The notes below the pieces were generated by a model, which worked only from the letters and a program-made list of their open reading frames with translations, did not search any database and was not told where the DNA came from. DNA of 64,000 nt from Limnomonas spitsbergensis (taxonomy: Eukaryota > Chlorophyta > Chlorophyceae > Chlamydomonadales): the NCBI GenBank assembly GCA_037349105.1, contig JAYJMM010000079.1:248001-312000 (forward strand). The letters are read 5' to 3'. The translations under genes and the position numbers were made by a program. Each line of letters starts with the position of its first letter. The stretch's first letter is position 1. This document shows, in pieces, positions 24,401 to 34,025 of the stretch.

Positions 24401-27400
24401 CACACACACCTGCGTCCCACACCCCTCACACCCCACACCTGCGTCCCACATCCTCCACACCTGCGTCCCACACCCCTCACACCTGCGCCCCACGTCCTCC
24501 ACACCTGCGTCCCACACCCCTCACACCTGCGCCCCACACACACCACACCTGCATTCCACGTCCTCCACACCTGCGTCCCACACCCCTCACACCTGCGCCC
24601 CACGTCCTCCACACCTGCGTCCCACACCCCTCACACCTGCGCCCCACGTCCTCCACACCTGCGTCCCTACGTCGAGCATATCAATGGTGATGGCCCATGA
24701 CCTCTCTGTTCCCCCAAGACCACACACACACCTGCGTCCCACACCCCTCACACCTGCGCCCCACACCCCCCACACCTGCGTCCCACGTCCTCCACACCTG
24801 CGTCCCACACCCCTCACACCTGCGCCCCACGTCCTCCACACCTGCGTCCCACACCCCTCACACCTGCGCCCCACACACCCCACACCTGCGTCCAACGTCC
24901 TCCACACCTGCGTCCCACACCCCTCACACCTGCGCCCCACGTCCTCCACACCTGCGTCCCACACCCCTCACACCTGCGCCCCACACACCCCACACCTGCG
25001 TCCCACACCCCTTCACACCTGCGCCCCACACCCTTTCACACCTGCGTCCCAATGTCGAGCGTGTCATGGGCGATGCGCTCAGCCCGGTCAAGGCCCGCAT
25101 CAATCTCGTCGATTTCCCGATGCCCTTGCTTCATCAGTTGCACCATGCTCATCTCTGCAGCGGGGTCCGGGGTCCAGAGTTTAGGGTTCAGGCGCATGTG
25201 CATTCAACTCAGACACCATATCCAAAATATCCACATGCACATCCTTAGGAGGCCCTGTCGTCCATCTCCTAAAACCCCAAACCCAGGATTACTCCACACA
25301 TCATTCTCACAACTCAACATTCCTCTCAATTGAATAATTCAAGCCCAAGACCCTCTCCCCCCCTAGTGGCACCCTGCCCCCGTGCCCCTCTCCCCCCCTC
25401 AGTCGTATCCTGCAATGCACAATCCCCCCCCCCCCTTCCCCCCTAGTGGTACCCCCTCAGTCGTATCCTGCTCTTGACTCCCCTCTCCCCCCTCCCCCCC
25501 TATTGGCACCCTTCCCCTTTCCCCCCTCCCCCCTCCCCCAGCCGCTCTCGTTCTCCAGTTACACCTACATGGGTACCTGACCGCCAAGTCCCCAGCCCCC
25601 GGTCGCACCCTGCACAACGCCCTTCCTCCTCCTCCACCTCTTAAATGCAAGCAATTGTGTTCAATAAGACGAGTGGTCGCCTGAAGCATGTGATGTAGGT
25701 CCTGGCTGCCTGGCTCTCCGGTTGAGGTGCCCCTGCCCATAGCGGGATCTCTCCTGCCTGCCCCAGCGCCACACAAGCTATGCTTCTGAACTTCGGGGGC
25801 TTCGCCCCCGAACCCCCTCCGGGCCCCCAGGCGAGGGGGGACTCGGGCGCCCCCTTGCACCCTCCCCACGAGGCCTGACGGCCTCCGTTCCACGCCCACA
25901 CTTTTCACACTCAGACACACTTACTGGTATTCACACCCCTGGCTCCGGGACAGTAAGCGACAAAAAACTCGCAGCTCCAAGTCGTTCCCTGCACGCCGCC
26001 CCTCCTCCCTCCTCACCTTGCACTTTATGATTCTCCGGTTGTGCCACCCCTGCCCAATGAGCATTCTTTCCCACCTGCCCCAGCATCCCCCACATACTAG
26101 GTCACACACTCTCAGCTCCCAGTCGTACCCTGCATGCTGCCCCTCCTCCCCCCTTACCTTGCAGGTTCTGGTTTTCCTGTTGTGACGACCCGGCAGGCAG
26201 CGCATCCTTCCCCACCTGCCCCAGCACCCCCCACACACCAGGTCAGGTCACACACTCACACCATGCCCGCCGCCAGCGCCCGCCCCGGTCTTACCCTGCA
26301 GGTTCTGGTTCTCCGGTTGTGACGAGCCGGCCAGCAGTGCATTCTTCCCGGCCTGCTGGTCGCCCAGATCCTTCTTCATTGCGATATAGTCGTTGACGCA
26401 CTTGACCAGCTCCCGCTTGCGCTCAGCCAGCATGGTGGCCGGCATGCCATCTGCACGGGCGTCCATCTCAAACTCCTTGATCAACCTGTCGTGTGAGGGG
26501 TGTGAGGGAGGCAGTGTTTCTGTCTTCAGTAAGAAATGAAGTGTTTGGTCAATAATTTGCCCTCAGGGCAGCTTGAAAAAAAAAATTGTGATGCCCGAGG
26601 CAAATCAAATCTACGGTGCCTTTAGTGGGCGATGGCTTTTCGGGTACTTCCAGTAGGGGTGGCATCAGTGCCCTTTTATAGTGCGGGGGTGCCCTTTCAT
26701 GGTGCGGGGGTGCCCTTTCAGAGTACTTCTAGTGGGGGGTGGTATCAGTGCCCTTTCATAGTGCGCGCCATACCTCCTTTGTTAAGTCACCGGGCGGACC
26801 CCCCTAGGCCCAGGGGCCATAGACATGGATGGGCCTACGACCGTTGGACCAAACAGCAGGCCATGCTGTAGAGCTGCACCAAGCCGTGATGTAGCTGAAT
26901 TGTAGCTGAAACACCGTGCAATATAAGGTAGGGGGTGTGGGTTGATGGGTCGATGTTGTTCCAAAGTCGATTGGATTCGCATTCCTCCCGTGGCCTTTTT
27001 TGAACAGGGCCTGGCAGGGCGCGCAGGCGCCTTCTAAACAGAATGTTTGCACGGCTGTGAGCAACGCCCACATGAGAGTACTGGGTGCCATACGATGGCG
27101 CTGAGGTGACATGAGCAAACAACGAATTCAAAGAGATTGCAGCTGGTCTGCCTCTGCGGTTATTGAATCTTTAGCTTGCTCAGGCTATAAGCAAACCACC
27201 TCCCAGCCCACGGCCAGCGTCGCATGGAGCGGCCAGAGTGCCAGGCCTGCAACTTGGGCGCCCAGCTGCAGATTCCCATTTGTGTGGGGGGGGAGGGTCT
27301 ACTGGGAGCCTTTTCTGGGAGCCTTCTATTTGAATGCTCCATGAGCATTGGGGACCAGGAGGGAGCGACGTGTGATACCTGCCTCTGGGTATCCCATGCA

Positions 27401-27964
27401 TCTCAAAGCCCGTGATGAGCATAAGCGGGTCTAGGTCATGAGGAACCACCTACACCTGACCTTCCACGATGGAGGGAGGGCGTACGCAAACACTCCGCGA
27501 AGGGCTCCCACTCCTCCTTCATGGAAATTGCTCGTTATTGAGGTCCTGGTACAAACTGCACTGCCACGAGGACAAATAACACAAAATGCCCTAGTAGCTG
27601 TGCACTGTGCAGCTCTCACCAAGACCTCCATGCTGTGCTCTCCCCAGTTGAAAATACTTCGTCTTCCCAATTGCATTGATTGCTTTCTTTCAAAACCCGA
27701 CACATTCTACTTGAGCATAGCGTGCATTGTGTCAGGGTTGTTTGCCTTCCCATGCTGTTTGTTTCCCGATTGAGGAAGCCCCTCTCACCCTTTAGCTTCT
27801 TTCAGGCCTGATGTGATCTCCTTCAGCATGGCGTGCATCTTGTCGGGATTGTTCATCTTCTTGATCTTCTTGAATAGCTTGCTGAGTTCGCTGAAGATGA
27901 CATCGAGCCGCTCCTCCTGCTCGGTCCGCGGCCAGCTCTGCAGGGGCTGGGCCTCGTCCACCAT
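21418..27964 (-). CDS. NPSN-type Qb-SNARE (novel plant SNARE)
   Basis: Qb-SNAREs form the four-helix bundle that fuses vesicles; NPSN proteins act at the plasma membrane and cell plate in plants. Exons on the minus strand: 27789-27964 (start MVDEAQPLQSW), 26295-26485, 25042-25154, 23559-23689 and 22464-22602. Phases agree at every join. Exons 1-2 give the N-terminal helical region (LSKLFKKIKKM, GLIKEFEMDA, CVNDYIAMKK). Exons 3-4 give the SNARE motif, from QLMKQGHREIDEIDAGLDRA through TQ|AAAGLNDQTDKLNKIVDDLN to KKASKVIQDITRGLLTDK. Exon 5 gives the membrane anchor CIGFLLFVVAAGVVAAVVLT. Layout and spacing match plant NPSN11-13 as recalled. A last exon is uncertain: 21418-21480 keeps phase, follows GACAG and ends in TAA with a short basic tail. 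Almost every junction is bordered by edge-copy arrays. About 225-245 residues in total. Confidence 0.85.
21650..22463 (-). repeat. ~100-bp donor-edge array of SNARE exon 5, about 8 copies
   Basis: On the minus strand each unit has the exon 5 end (ACATCACAAACATCACCAGC, CAGATCAACAGC), the donor GTGAGTGTGG, then AACCCCCGGTGGGGGAAGGG and an intron filler ending GGTCAGAGGGGTGGAC. The real junction at 22464 reads AACCAGATCAACAGC|GTGAGTGTG. Seven further copies run downstream, and the last, at 21650, reads CAACAG|GGTGAGTGCGG. All would be usable donors in the same frame. Confidence 0.9.
22603..22850 (-). repeat. Acceptor-edge copies of SNARE exon 5
   Basis: The real acceptor (plus strand GGAAGCCAATGCACCTGCAC, AGGGATGAGGG) is repeated at 22692-22720 (GGAAGTCAATGCACCTGCAC) and 22765-22793 (GGAAGCCCATGCACATGCAC). 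Each copy holds about 10 bases of exon, the AG and the upstream intron. Confidence 0.85.
23046..23360. repeat. ~59-bp intronic tandem repeat, 5 copies
   Basis: The unit is AGCTGTCCAGGAATTGGCAT, GATCAGCACGCAAAGCATGG, GTTTAGGGTTCAGGGTTC, inside SNARE intron 4. It carries a TTTAGGG motif and no recognisable exon edge. Confidence 0.85.
23393..23500 (-). repeat. Donor-edge copies of SNARE exon 4
   Basis: The exon 4 donor region (plus strand CAGTTCAGCCTATACCCATG, ACCCACTTGTCAGTCAGCAA, GCCTCTGGTGATATCCTGGA) has a long copy at 23418-23490 covering about 45 bases of exon (GATATCCTGGACGACCTTGT), and a shorter copy at 23393-23415. Confidence 0.85.
23690..24310 (-). repeat. ~140-bp acceptor-edge array of SNARE exon 4, about 4 copies
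   Basis: The real edge is GTTCAGCCCAGCTGCAGCCT, ACGTGAGGTGG on the plus strand. Copies are at 23828 (GTTCAGCCAAGCTGCTGCCT), 23980 and 24135 (GTTCAGCCTGGCTGCAGCCT), each followed by GCAGAAGTGGAGCATTTAGC. The outermost, at 24267-24312, extends deeper into the exon (GTTCAGTTTGTCGGTTTAAT, AGTTCAGCCTAGCTGCAACC). Confidence 0.88.
24325..25041 (-). repeat. Donor-edge array of SNARE exon 3 (CACACCTGCGTCCCAC)n
   Basis: The exon 3 donor on the minus strand is GGGACGCAG|GTGTG. About 40 copies of GGGACGCAGGTGTG / GGGGCGCAGGTGTG follow. Two longer copies at 24330-24385 and 24660-24715 include about 30 exon bases (plus strand CTGCGTCCCTACGTCGAGCA, TATCAATGGTGATG versus the real CTGCGTCCCAATGTCGAGCG, TGTCATGGGCGATG), so the array has a higher-order repeat of about 330 bp. 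Confidence 0.85.
25715..26294 (-). repeat. Donor-edge copies of SNARE exon 2
   Basis: The real edge is CTTACCCTGCAGGTTCTGGT, TCTCCGGTTGTGACGAGCCG. A clear copy is at 26155-26215 (CTTACCTTGCAGGTTCTGGT, TTTCCTGTTGTGACGACCCG). Weaker ones are at 26012-26075 and 25715-25775 (TCTCCGGTTGAGGTGCCCCT). All are in intron 2. Confidence 0.8.
25785..25870. repeat. GC-rich palindromic element, second copy
   Basis: CTTCGGGGGCTTCGCCCCCG, AACCCCC is a perfect GGGGGCTTCGCCCCC hairpin, followed by CTCCGGGCCCCCAGGCG. It corresponds to the inverted copy at 17500-17605 and sits in SNARE intron 2. Confidence 0.7.
26523..26626. repeat. Dispersed ~105-bp repeat, second copy at 31502-31610
   Basis: Shared blocks are AAATGAAG.GTTT.GGTC.AT, TTTGCCCT.AGGGCAGC and CAAATCAAATCTACGGT. 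The two copies are in introns of adjacent, oppositely oriented genes. Confidence 0.7.
26809..26925 (-). repeat. MITE-related copy
   Basis: Contains GCCTACGACCGTTGGACCAA, GATGTAGCTGAATTGTAGCTGA and ACACCGTGC. It matches the GTAGCTGA end of the family. Confidence 0.55.
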
Positions 27965-28525
27965 GATGCCGGTGTAACAGCAACGGCACAACCTTTGCCT
28001 GATAATCGGGAGCTCTAACAGCACCTCACTATCCGAACCGAAGGTGCTTGCAGCGGAGCTAACGTCTCAGTACCGTACCAGCTACAACCCCTCGAACTTC
28101 CGGCTTTCTCGGCCCGCTGAAAGAGAGGGCTGTGTATAATTCAAATATGTTATGAATGTTTATTTGGTCGGGCACTGTTTGAAAGGCAACTTTGACATGC
28201 AACTGTTTTTTCAACACTCGGACACTTTGCTGTTAGGAATCATAATCCTTATGAAATAAAATATGTAGATTAATTCGTATACACTTCGTAGCGCAGGGGC
28301 TCTACTCTTCCAGGCCGAGTGCGAGTTGGTAGCAGGAGGGAAGGCAGGCCTCACACTTTCCGGACACTTTCCGCCCTGCTTTCCGCCCCGGGACTCCCGC
28401 ACACGAAAGCGCAAGCAGGGGACTCCACACGCACAAAATAAGTGCGTTTTCCGACTGACTGCTCTTCATTCATCGACATCTTATCATCAACCTTACACGT
28501 TGGCCAGTTTATCTTTGGCAGCAAG
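27965..28525. promoter_or_regulatory. Divergent spacer between SNARE and Zim17-like genes
   Basis: About 560 bp between opposing start codons. It must hold both promoters and 5' leaders. No clear TATA box or shared motif was recognised. Confidence 0.4.
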
Positions 28526-30627
28526 ATGCATGCGATACTGGCTGTCTCCGAGCTTCTGAATTCGACGAGGAGTCGATGCAGCGCCACTCAAATGGCACAG
28601 ACATCGTCAGCCCTCATTGGGCTGGCGTCCTCACGATCACCATGCCAGCAGGAGGACATCCATGCAGCGGCAGCAGCAGCCACCGTCATGCAAAGCATTG
28701 GCAGCTGTAATGCCTTGGCGTCACTCCCTATGCCTCATGCAGCGGCGTACGCTGCTGCCTCCCAGCCCATGAGCCCCGCCCGACTGCATGCAGCAACAGC
28801 CTTTAGGTGCCAATCAACGCAGGGGCCGTTGAACAGCAGCCTGCCGGCCTGGCAGCCAGGCAGCAGCTGCTGCATGGAGAGAAACCCAGCCATAACGCAC
28901 CGCCAAAGGGGGAGGGATAAAACCTCAAACCTGGCACGCCTGCAGCATGCAACAGTAGTCGCGAGACTCAGCGCCTACTCCTTAGGGACATCCGCCACGC
29001 AGCTGCTGGCCGGAGCAGGAAGCCGCATGACAAGGATGACAGGCACCACCCTCCCCGTCTCCACACCAGGGCTTAATCATTCAGGACGCAGCTTTTCCTC
29101 CAGTGGCACCTTCGCCACCTCCCTGCGCCAGCAGCCTTCCCACTCACCCGCTCCACCTACATCTCTTCCCGCCTCATCGCCAGTGCACCACACCCGCGGC
29201 TGCCGCTGCGATCTAGGCAGCAACAGCCCTGTCCGCGCCGCCTGCTCCAGTTCACCATCACCTTTCACTCTCTTTGCGGCCCGCGCATTCAGCACTGTCA
29301 CCAAGGACGATGGCTCCGCGCCGCAGGCCCTTGCACCTCAGGTTCACGAGGAGGGAGATTCCGCACCTCAAGCCCTGGGCAGGATCGAGCCGCGCATCGC
29401 GATGGTGTTCACATGCACCAACTGCGACACGAGATCTGTCAAGACGTTCAACCGGAGCAGCTACGAGCGCGGCCTAGTCTTGGTAAGAGGGACCGCCACC
29501 GCCGCTTCAGCAGCAGCATATTAGGGATTCATAGATACCAGCTGCAGGCGTGGTCTAGTCTTGGTGAGAGGGTCTGCAGTAGCAGTAGCCGCTCAGCAGC
29601 AGCAGATTTGGGAGTCATAGATACCAGCTACGAGCGTGGCCTGGTCTTGTTGAGAGGGACTGCAGCAGCAGTAGTAGCAGCAGTAGCAGCAGATTAGGGA
29701 TTCATAGGTACCAGTTAAGAGGGCGGCCTGGTCTTGGTGAGAGGGACCACAGTAACAGCAACAGTAGCAGTAGCAGCAGCGGCAGCATGTCTGGGTCGAT
29801 GTTTTCTTTAACTAGATACCAGCTATGAGTGCAGCCTGCTCTTGTTGAGAGGGACCGCAGCAGCAGTAGTGGCAGCAGAAGCAACAGCATGTTAGGTATT
29901 TCTAGATACCAGCTACGAGCGCGGCCTGATTTTGGTGAGAGGGACCACAGCAGCAGCAGCAGCAGCAGATTAGGGATTCATAGATACCATCTACGACCGT
30001 AGTATAGTCTAGGTGAGAGGGCCCCCAGTAGCAGCATCCATAGCAGTAGCAGCAGCATGTTCGGATCAATATTTGTGTTGACTAGGTAGCTATGAGCGCA
30101 GCCTGGTCTTGGTGAGAGGGACCGCCGCAGCATTAGTAGCTGCAGCTGCAGATTAGGGATAATAGATGCCAGCTGCGAGCGCGGCCTGATCTTGGTGACA
30201 GGGACCACAGCAGCAGTAGCAGTAGCAGTAGCATAATGTTGGGGATTCATGGAATGGGCACAGGGGGCCCATGCAGCAGGGCACTTCCATTCACAGGACC
30301 TCTCAGCTGCAGGCCAGGGTGAATCTGAGATGTGCCCACAGCTATATGTATCATTCACTGTTGTCTTTTCCACTGCATGCGCTTCTGTTTATGCGGCTGC
30401 TGCTGCTGGAGCTGTGTGTAAGGCCCTGGACCGACTTCATCTGTCATATTCCGATGCAAGGACTGTTGTACCTTATAATCACCTAGTAAATATCTTATTA
30501 GTAAGGTATTCTCCGCTGCTGTTGGTGCAGTTGTAATGCCCTCGAAGTGACAAGCTGCACCTGGTGGCAGAATAAGCATCGATGTCCTGTAGATTTGCAT
30601 TGCCTTCTATGATTATTATCGCATATT

Positions 30628-30704
<77 letters not shown>

Positions 30705-32341
30705 AATAATTAAAGAAGTATCCTGATCCCTTGCTGCTGCTGCTGCAGGTGCGATGCCCAGGCTGTGACAAGCTGCACCTGGTGGCGGACCACCTCGGCT
30801 GGTTTGGAGACAGAGGCTTCACAGTGGAGCAGCTGCGTGAATCAGGTGGGCAGAGGGGCAGCAATGGGCTGGTGTGGAGATAGAGGCTTCACAGTGGAGC
30901 AGCTGTGTGAATCAGGTGGGCAGATGGTAGGGCTGACGAGTGGCGTATATGGAAATACCAGCCCTAGCAGAGGGGCAGCAATGGGCTGGTTTGGAGGTAG
31001 AGGCTTCATGGTGCAGGTTTCTTGGTGGAGCGATTATGCGGATCAGGTGGGCCTCCCTGAGCAATCGCCTAGGCGGCTGGGTCCTTATGAATGATATTCA
31101 TTGGATTTGCGGCTGTAGAGTAGCTGCACCAATTAGTTTACCGTATGGGACCCGAGTTGAGCGCTTGGTGCGCAAGGTGGGCTCCCTACCCTGCTCTTCA
31201 CCGGAGGAGAGGGCAGGGTATGGGCCCACACCATAGAAGAGGGCAGGGACCCACACCCTGCTCTTCACTTTCGAGGAGGACAGGGCGCTGAGGGGCAGTT
31301 TCACGACTCTGACATAGGCTTCACCGGGGAGTGGGCTCCAGCATGAAGCACCTGCGCCACCCAGGTGGCCCAGCCTGAGAAATATTATGCCTGATGGTAT
31401 TCCGCTCTTCCATAGATTATCTTTGCCTTCCCTCATCATGAACGTTGTTTATGGGTGAGGGATCATTAAATATACTAAATATCGATTGTCGACGCCAGTA
31501 TTGAGTCAGAAATGAAGAGTTTAGGTCGATAGTTTGCCCTGAGGGCAGCATCAAAAGAAATCGCTGCACCATACCCGAGGGAAGACAAATCAAATCTACG
31601 GTAGCCTTCGCGTGAAATTAGTTATTTAATGGGCTGCGCGGACCTGCTGCGCGCCAATATTCATGCGGTAACCCGATGGCGCGTGCTAATCGCCTGAGCT
31701 CACCCCGAGATGAGAAGTGTTGTCTCGAGGCGGAAGCAATGAGCAGTAATGAGACAGTACGGCTGTAGAGCAACTGTGCCGTGGTTGGGTTTTGATGAAA
31801 GTGGTTGCCTGCGGCTGCAGAGCAGGTGAGATATTTGAATGTTGGCCAGCCTTCACCACCTGTCGGCCAGCCTTCACCGCCTGTCGATGCTGATGATGCT
31901 ACTGCTCTACTACTACTATCGCAGCTACTGTTGTTCTTGATGCTGCTGCTGCCCCACTGATGCTACCCTGCTGCTGCAGGCACCCGCGTGGTCTTCAGCA
32001 AGGGGGAGCTGTCGCAAGCAGGGCTAGACGCCGGGGGCTTGAGTGCTGAAGACTTGGTGGGATGGTCCAGGGTTCAGGACCTTCTGCAAAAGCTCGACCC
32101 TGCTGGCGCCGCCGCCGCTGCCGCAACTTGCTCAGGCGATGGTAAAAAATCCGCTGGCCTCCCCGAGGATGCTGCCACCGTTGGTGGGGCTGCTTGGGGG
32201 GGCGAGGAGGCTGAGGGTGGCAGCAGCCGTAGGACGGTGAGCGATCTGCCAGCTGCTGGTGTTGCCGAGGTTGAGGGCGTAGTGGAGCTCTCAGATGAGG
32301 AGCTGAGGCAGTGGTTCAAGGTTTTGGGAGACAGGAAATAG
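28526..32341 (+). CDS. DNL-type zinc-ribbon protein (Zim17/Tim15/HEP family)
   Basis: Zim17/HEP proteins keep organellar Hsp70s soluble and active in mitochondria and, in plants and algae, plastids. Exons: 28526-29482, 30749-30845 and 31980-32341; phases agree and the total is about 471 residues. A long Ala/Ser/Gln-rich N-terminus (~290 residues), probably a transit peptide plus linker, precedes the zinc ribbon. The ribbon has a CTNC pair in exon 1 (VFTCTNCDTRSVKTF) and a CPGC pair at the exon 2 start (VRCPGCDKLHLVADHLGWFG), i.e. two CxxC knuckles. The family-name motif DNL reads DHL here. Exon 3 is an acidic, Ala-rich tail ending VLGDRK. Start chosen at MHAILAVSELL; the frame is also open upstream. 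The extra length relative to family members is low complexity. Introns 1 and 2 carry edge-copy arrays. Target organelle not determined. Confidence 0.88.
29483..30240 (+). repeat. ~90-bp donor-edge array of Zim17-like exon 1, about 9 copies
   Basis: The real edge is AGCTACGAGCGCGGCCTAGT, CTTG|GTAAGAGGGACCG. Copies at about 29543, 29620, 29710, 29818, 29908, 29988, 30090 and 30168 read like CCAGCTACGAGCGTGGCCTG, GTCTTG.TGAGAGGGAC, followed by (CAG)n and ATTAGGGATTCATAGATA. Many retain a GTGAGAG donor; some (TTGTTGAGAG) have lost it. Confidence 0.92.
30536..30580 (+). repeat. Acceptor-edge copy of Zim17-like exon 2
   Basis: TGCCCTCGAAGTGACAAGCT, GCACCTGGTGGCAGAATAAG matches the real exon 2 start GATGCCCAGGCTGTGACAAG, CTGCACCTGGTGGCGG at 30753-30790. 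The copy diverges to a stop-containing end. Confidence 0.8.
30628..30702. repeat. (TA)n microsatellite, about 37 units
   Basis: Uninterrupted TA dinucleotides between the acceptor-edge copy and the real acceptor of exon 2 in the Zim17-like gene. Confidence 0.97.
30846..31060 (+). repeat. Donor-edge copies of Zim17-like exon 2
   Basis: The real exon end is GGCTGGTTTGGAGACAGAGG, CTTCACAGTGGAGCAGCTGC, GTGAATCAG|GTGGGCAG. A nearly perfect ~60-base copy is at 30869-30925 (GTGTGGAGATAGAGG), and a third, diverged, at 30981-31050 (GGCTGGTTTGGAGGTAGAGG ... GATCAGGTGGGC). Confidence 0.9.
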
Positions 32342-32556
32342 GGGAGTTATAGTTCAATTTGTGCTATGGGCTGGTAGTGCTGTGGGAAGCTAGAGGATTT
32401 AAGAAAGTGAATGGTGCGAAGGGCAGGAGAGATACAGACACTTCGGAATTACCTGAAGCCAATGGGGCTGAAAGCAGCCAATGGCCTGAGCAATGACCTC
32501 AGCCTATGGCATCAGCACATTCAAATACCGGTTTGTTATGTTATTTTCGGCATGGA

Positions 32557-33030
32557 TCAATGGTGGTGTTTAAAAACACCGGTTTGGTTTGTGTAAGGAA
32601 GCGATAGCAGAGGGTTGGGGCATCTTAAGGCCGACTCCTCCTCCTTCTTGCTCTTCTTGGGCAGCAGGACAGAGTGGATGTTGGGCAGAACACCACCAGA
32701 GGCGATGGTGACCGTGCCCAGTAGCTTGCTCAGCTCCTCATCATTGCGGATGGCCAGCTGGATGTGACGGGGGATGATGCGGTTCTTCTTGTTGTCACGG
32801 GCAGCGTTGCCAGCCAGCTCCAGCACTTCGGCAGCAATGTACTCTAGCACTGCGGCCAGGTAGACAGGTGCTCCAGCTCCAATGCGCTCGGCGTATTTGC
32901 CCTTCTTCAGGTAGCGGGCGACGCGGCCCACGGGGAACTGCAGACCGGCCTTGGCGCTGCGCGACACCGCCTTCTTTCCTCCAGCGGACTTGCCGCGACC
33001 ACCACCAGTTGATGTAACCTTGCCTGCCAT
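32557..33030 (-). CDS. Histone H2A with a shifted, hairpin-reading C-terminus
   Basis: Starts [18 protein letters not shown]. The fold is canonical ([40 protein letters not shown], the [12 protein letters not shown] acidic-patch helix, [13 protein letters not shown]). The tail then reads SKKEEESA and, instead of stopping, [23 protein letters not shown], ending at a TGA at 32557-32559. The bases are GCC TTA AG; without one T this would be GCC TAA, the expected stop. The extra 23 residues therefore run through the 3' UTR and the histone hairpin. It is either a real +1 insertion or a one-base sequencing error. H2A pairs with H2B on the nucleosome face. Divergently paired with H2B. Confidence 0.93.
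   Translation of the reverse strand: MAGKVTSTGGGRGKSAGGKKAVSRSAKAGLQFPVGRVARYLKKGKYAERIGAGAPVYLAAVLEYIAAEVLELAGNAARDNKKNRIIPRHIQLAIRNDEELSKLLGTVTIASGGVLPNIHSVLLPKKSKKEEESALRCPNPLLSLPYTNQTGVFKHHH
32562..32583 (-). terminator. Histone 3' hairpin (H2A), inside the reading frame
   Basis: Minus strand ACCGGTGTTTTTAAACACCACC, with stem GGTGTT/AACACC and loop TTTA. It overlaps the extended H2A ORF, which ends just after it. Confidence 0.9.
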
Positions 33031-33246
33031 GTCGAAAGGAGAGGGAGAGATGCAGAAGGAATTGATGAATGAACTGCTATCCAAATCTTGCCGTGCAATG
33101 TATTAATATACGACTGCAAGGTCGGATCAGCTGTCGGTGCCTGCTGATCCGGCCATCCGAACATTTGAACACTACATAAACGTGTCGCAAAAGATCCTCA
33201 GGCAACACGTCACTACTCTCAATTTCGTTTCGCCCTAATTGACAAA
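33031..33246. promoter_or_regulatory. Shared divergent H2A/H2B promoter region
   Basis: 216 bp between the two starts, with AAGGTCGGATCAGCTGTCGG and TGCTGATCCGGCCATCCG. The GATCCGG core and its near-inverse CGGATC recur in both H3/H4 spacers, making it a candidate shared histone element. TATTAATATA at 33100 may be TATA-like. Confidence 0.65.
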
Positions 33247-33642
33247 ATGGCCCCCAAGGCACCTGCTGAGAAGAAGCCCACCGTGGTGGCCACAGAGAAA
33301 AAGGTCGTGAAGAAGGTCGCTGTCAAGAGCGTCGATGGCAAGAAGAAGAAGAAATCCGGCAAGGCAGTGGAGTCTTACAAGATCTACCTCTACAAGGTGC
33401 TCAAGCAAGTCCACCCCGACACTGGCGTCTCCTCCAAGGCCATGAGCATTCTCAACTCCCTCATGAACGACATGTTCGACAAGATCGCTACCGAGGCTGC
33501 TCGCCTGTCCCGCTATACCAAGAAACCCACAATGACGTCCCGTGAGATCCAGACCGCTGTGCGCCTCGTCCTGCCCGGAGAGCTGTCCAAGCATGCTGTC
33601 TCTGAGGGCACCAAGGCTGTCACCAAGTTCACCTCAGCATGA
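33247..33642 (+). CDS. Histone H2B
   Basis: A complete intronless 131-residue H2B. The Lys/Ala-rich tail is [20 protein letters not shown] ... DGKKKKKSG. The fold runs [40 protein letters not shown] to the C-terminal helix [16 protein letters not shown], which contains the ubiquitination-type lysine of AVTKFTS. It forms the H2A-H2B dimer with the divergent neighbour. A 3' hairpin follows at 33701. Confidence 0.98.
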   Translation: MAPKAPAEKKPTVVATEKKVVKKVAVKSVDGKKKKKSGKAVESYKIYLYKVLKQVHPDTGVSSKAMSILNSLMNDMFDKIATEAARLSRYTKKPTMTSREIQTAVRLVLPGELSKHAVSEGTKAVTKFTSA

Positions 33643-33700
33643 GCAGTGCTTACCATCAAGCTGCAGTTCCAACCTCGGCAATCCACTTTATCTGACTACA

Positions 33701-33722
33701 CCGGTGTTTTTCAACACCACCA
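33701..33722 (+). terminator. Histone 3' hairpin (H2B)
   Basis: CCGGTGTTTTTCAACACCAC, stem GGTGTT/AACACC, loop TTTC, 58 bases after the stop. Confidence 0.93.
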
Positions 33723-34025
33723 CTCTGATCCTACAATATTGAAATGAGCAAAGGGATGTACTGGTAGATGCAGATTTCAGGCCCTTAGTGAAGTTTTTAC
33801 AGGCCAACAGAGCATCACACTTGATGCATGGGACATGCGCCCGTAAATCGGTACAGGCACTTGATACACTAGGACAGACAGCGAAAACCAGTGACCCCCC
33901 TGGGCAAGCAACTAGCACACAACCACGACAGTGGCGTGGGAATGAACCCCATAGTGCAGAAGATAAGCCCCAGCCATAAAACATGACGTGGGGCAAAAGA
34001 GTTCGATTGAGCACCGCCTAGAGAG
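33723..34025. other. Spacer, no gene seen
   Basis: Unique sequence between the H2B hairpin and the LINE remnant. No motif recognised. Confidence 0.5.

Noticed and set aside
24298..25248. His/Pro/Thr-rich plus-strand open frames
   Set aside because: Antisense of the SNARE exon 3 donor array.
28211..28587. Short frames on both strands in the SNARE/Zim17 spacer
   Set aside because: They overlap each other and the Zim17-like 5' region; no coding signal.
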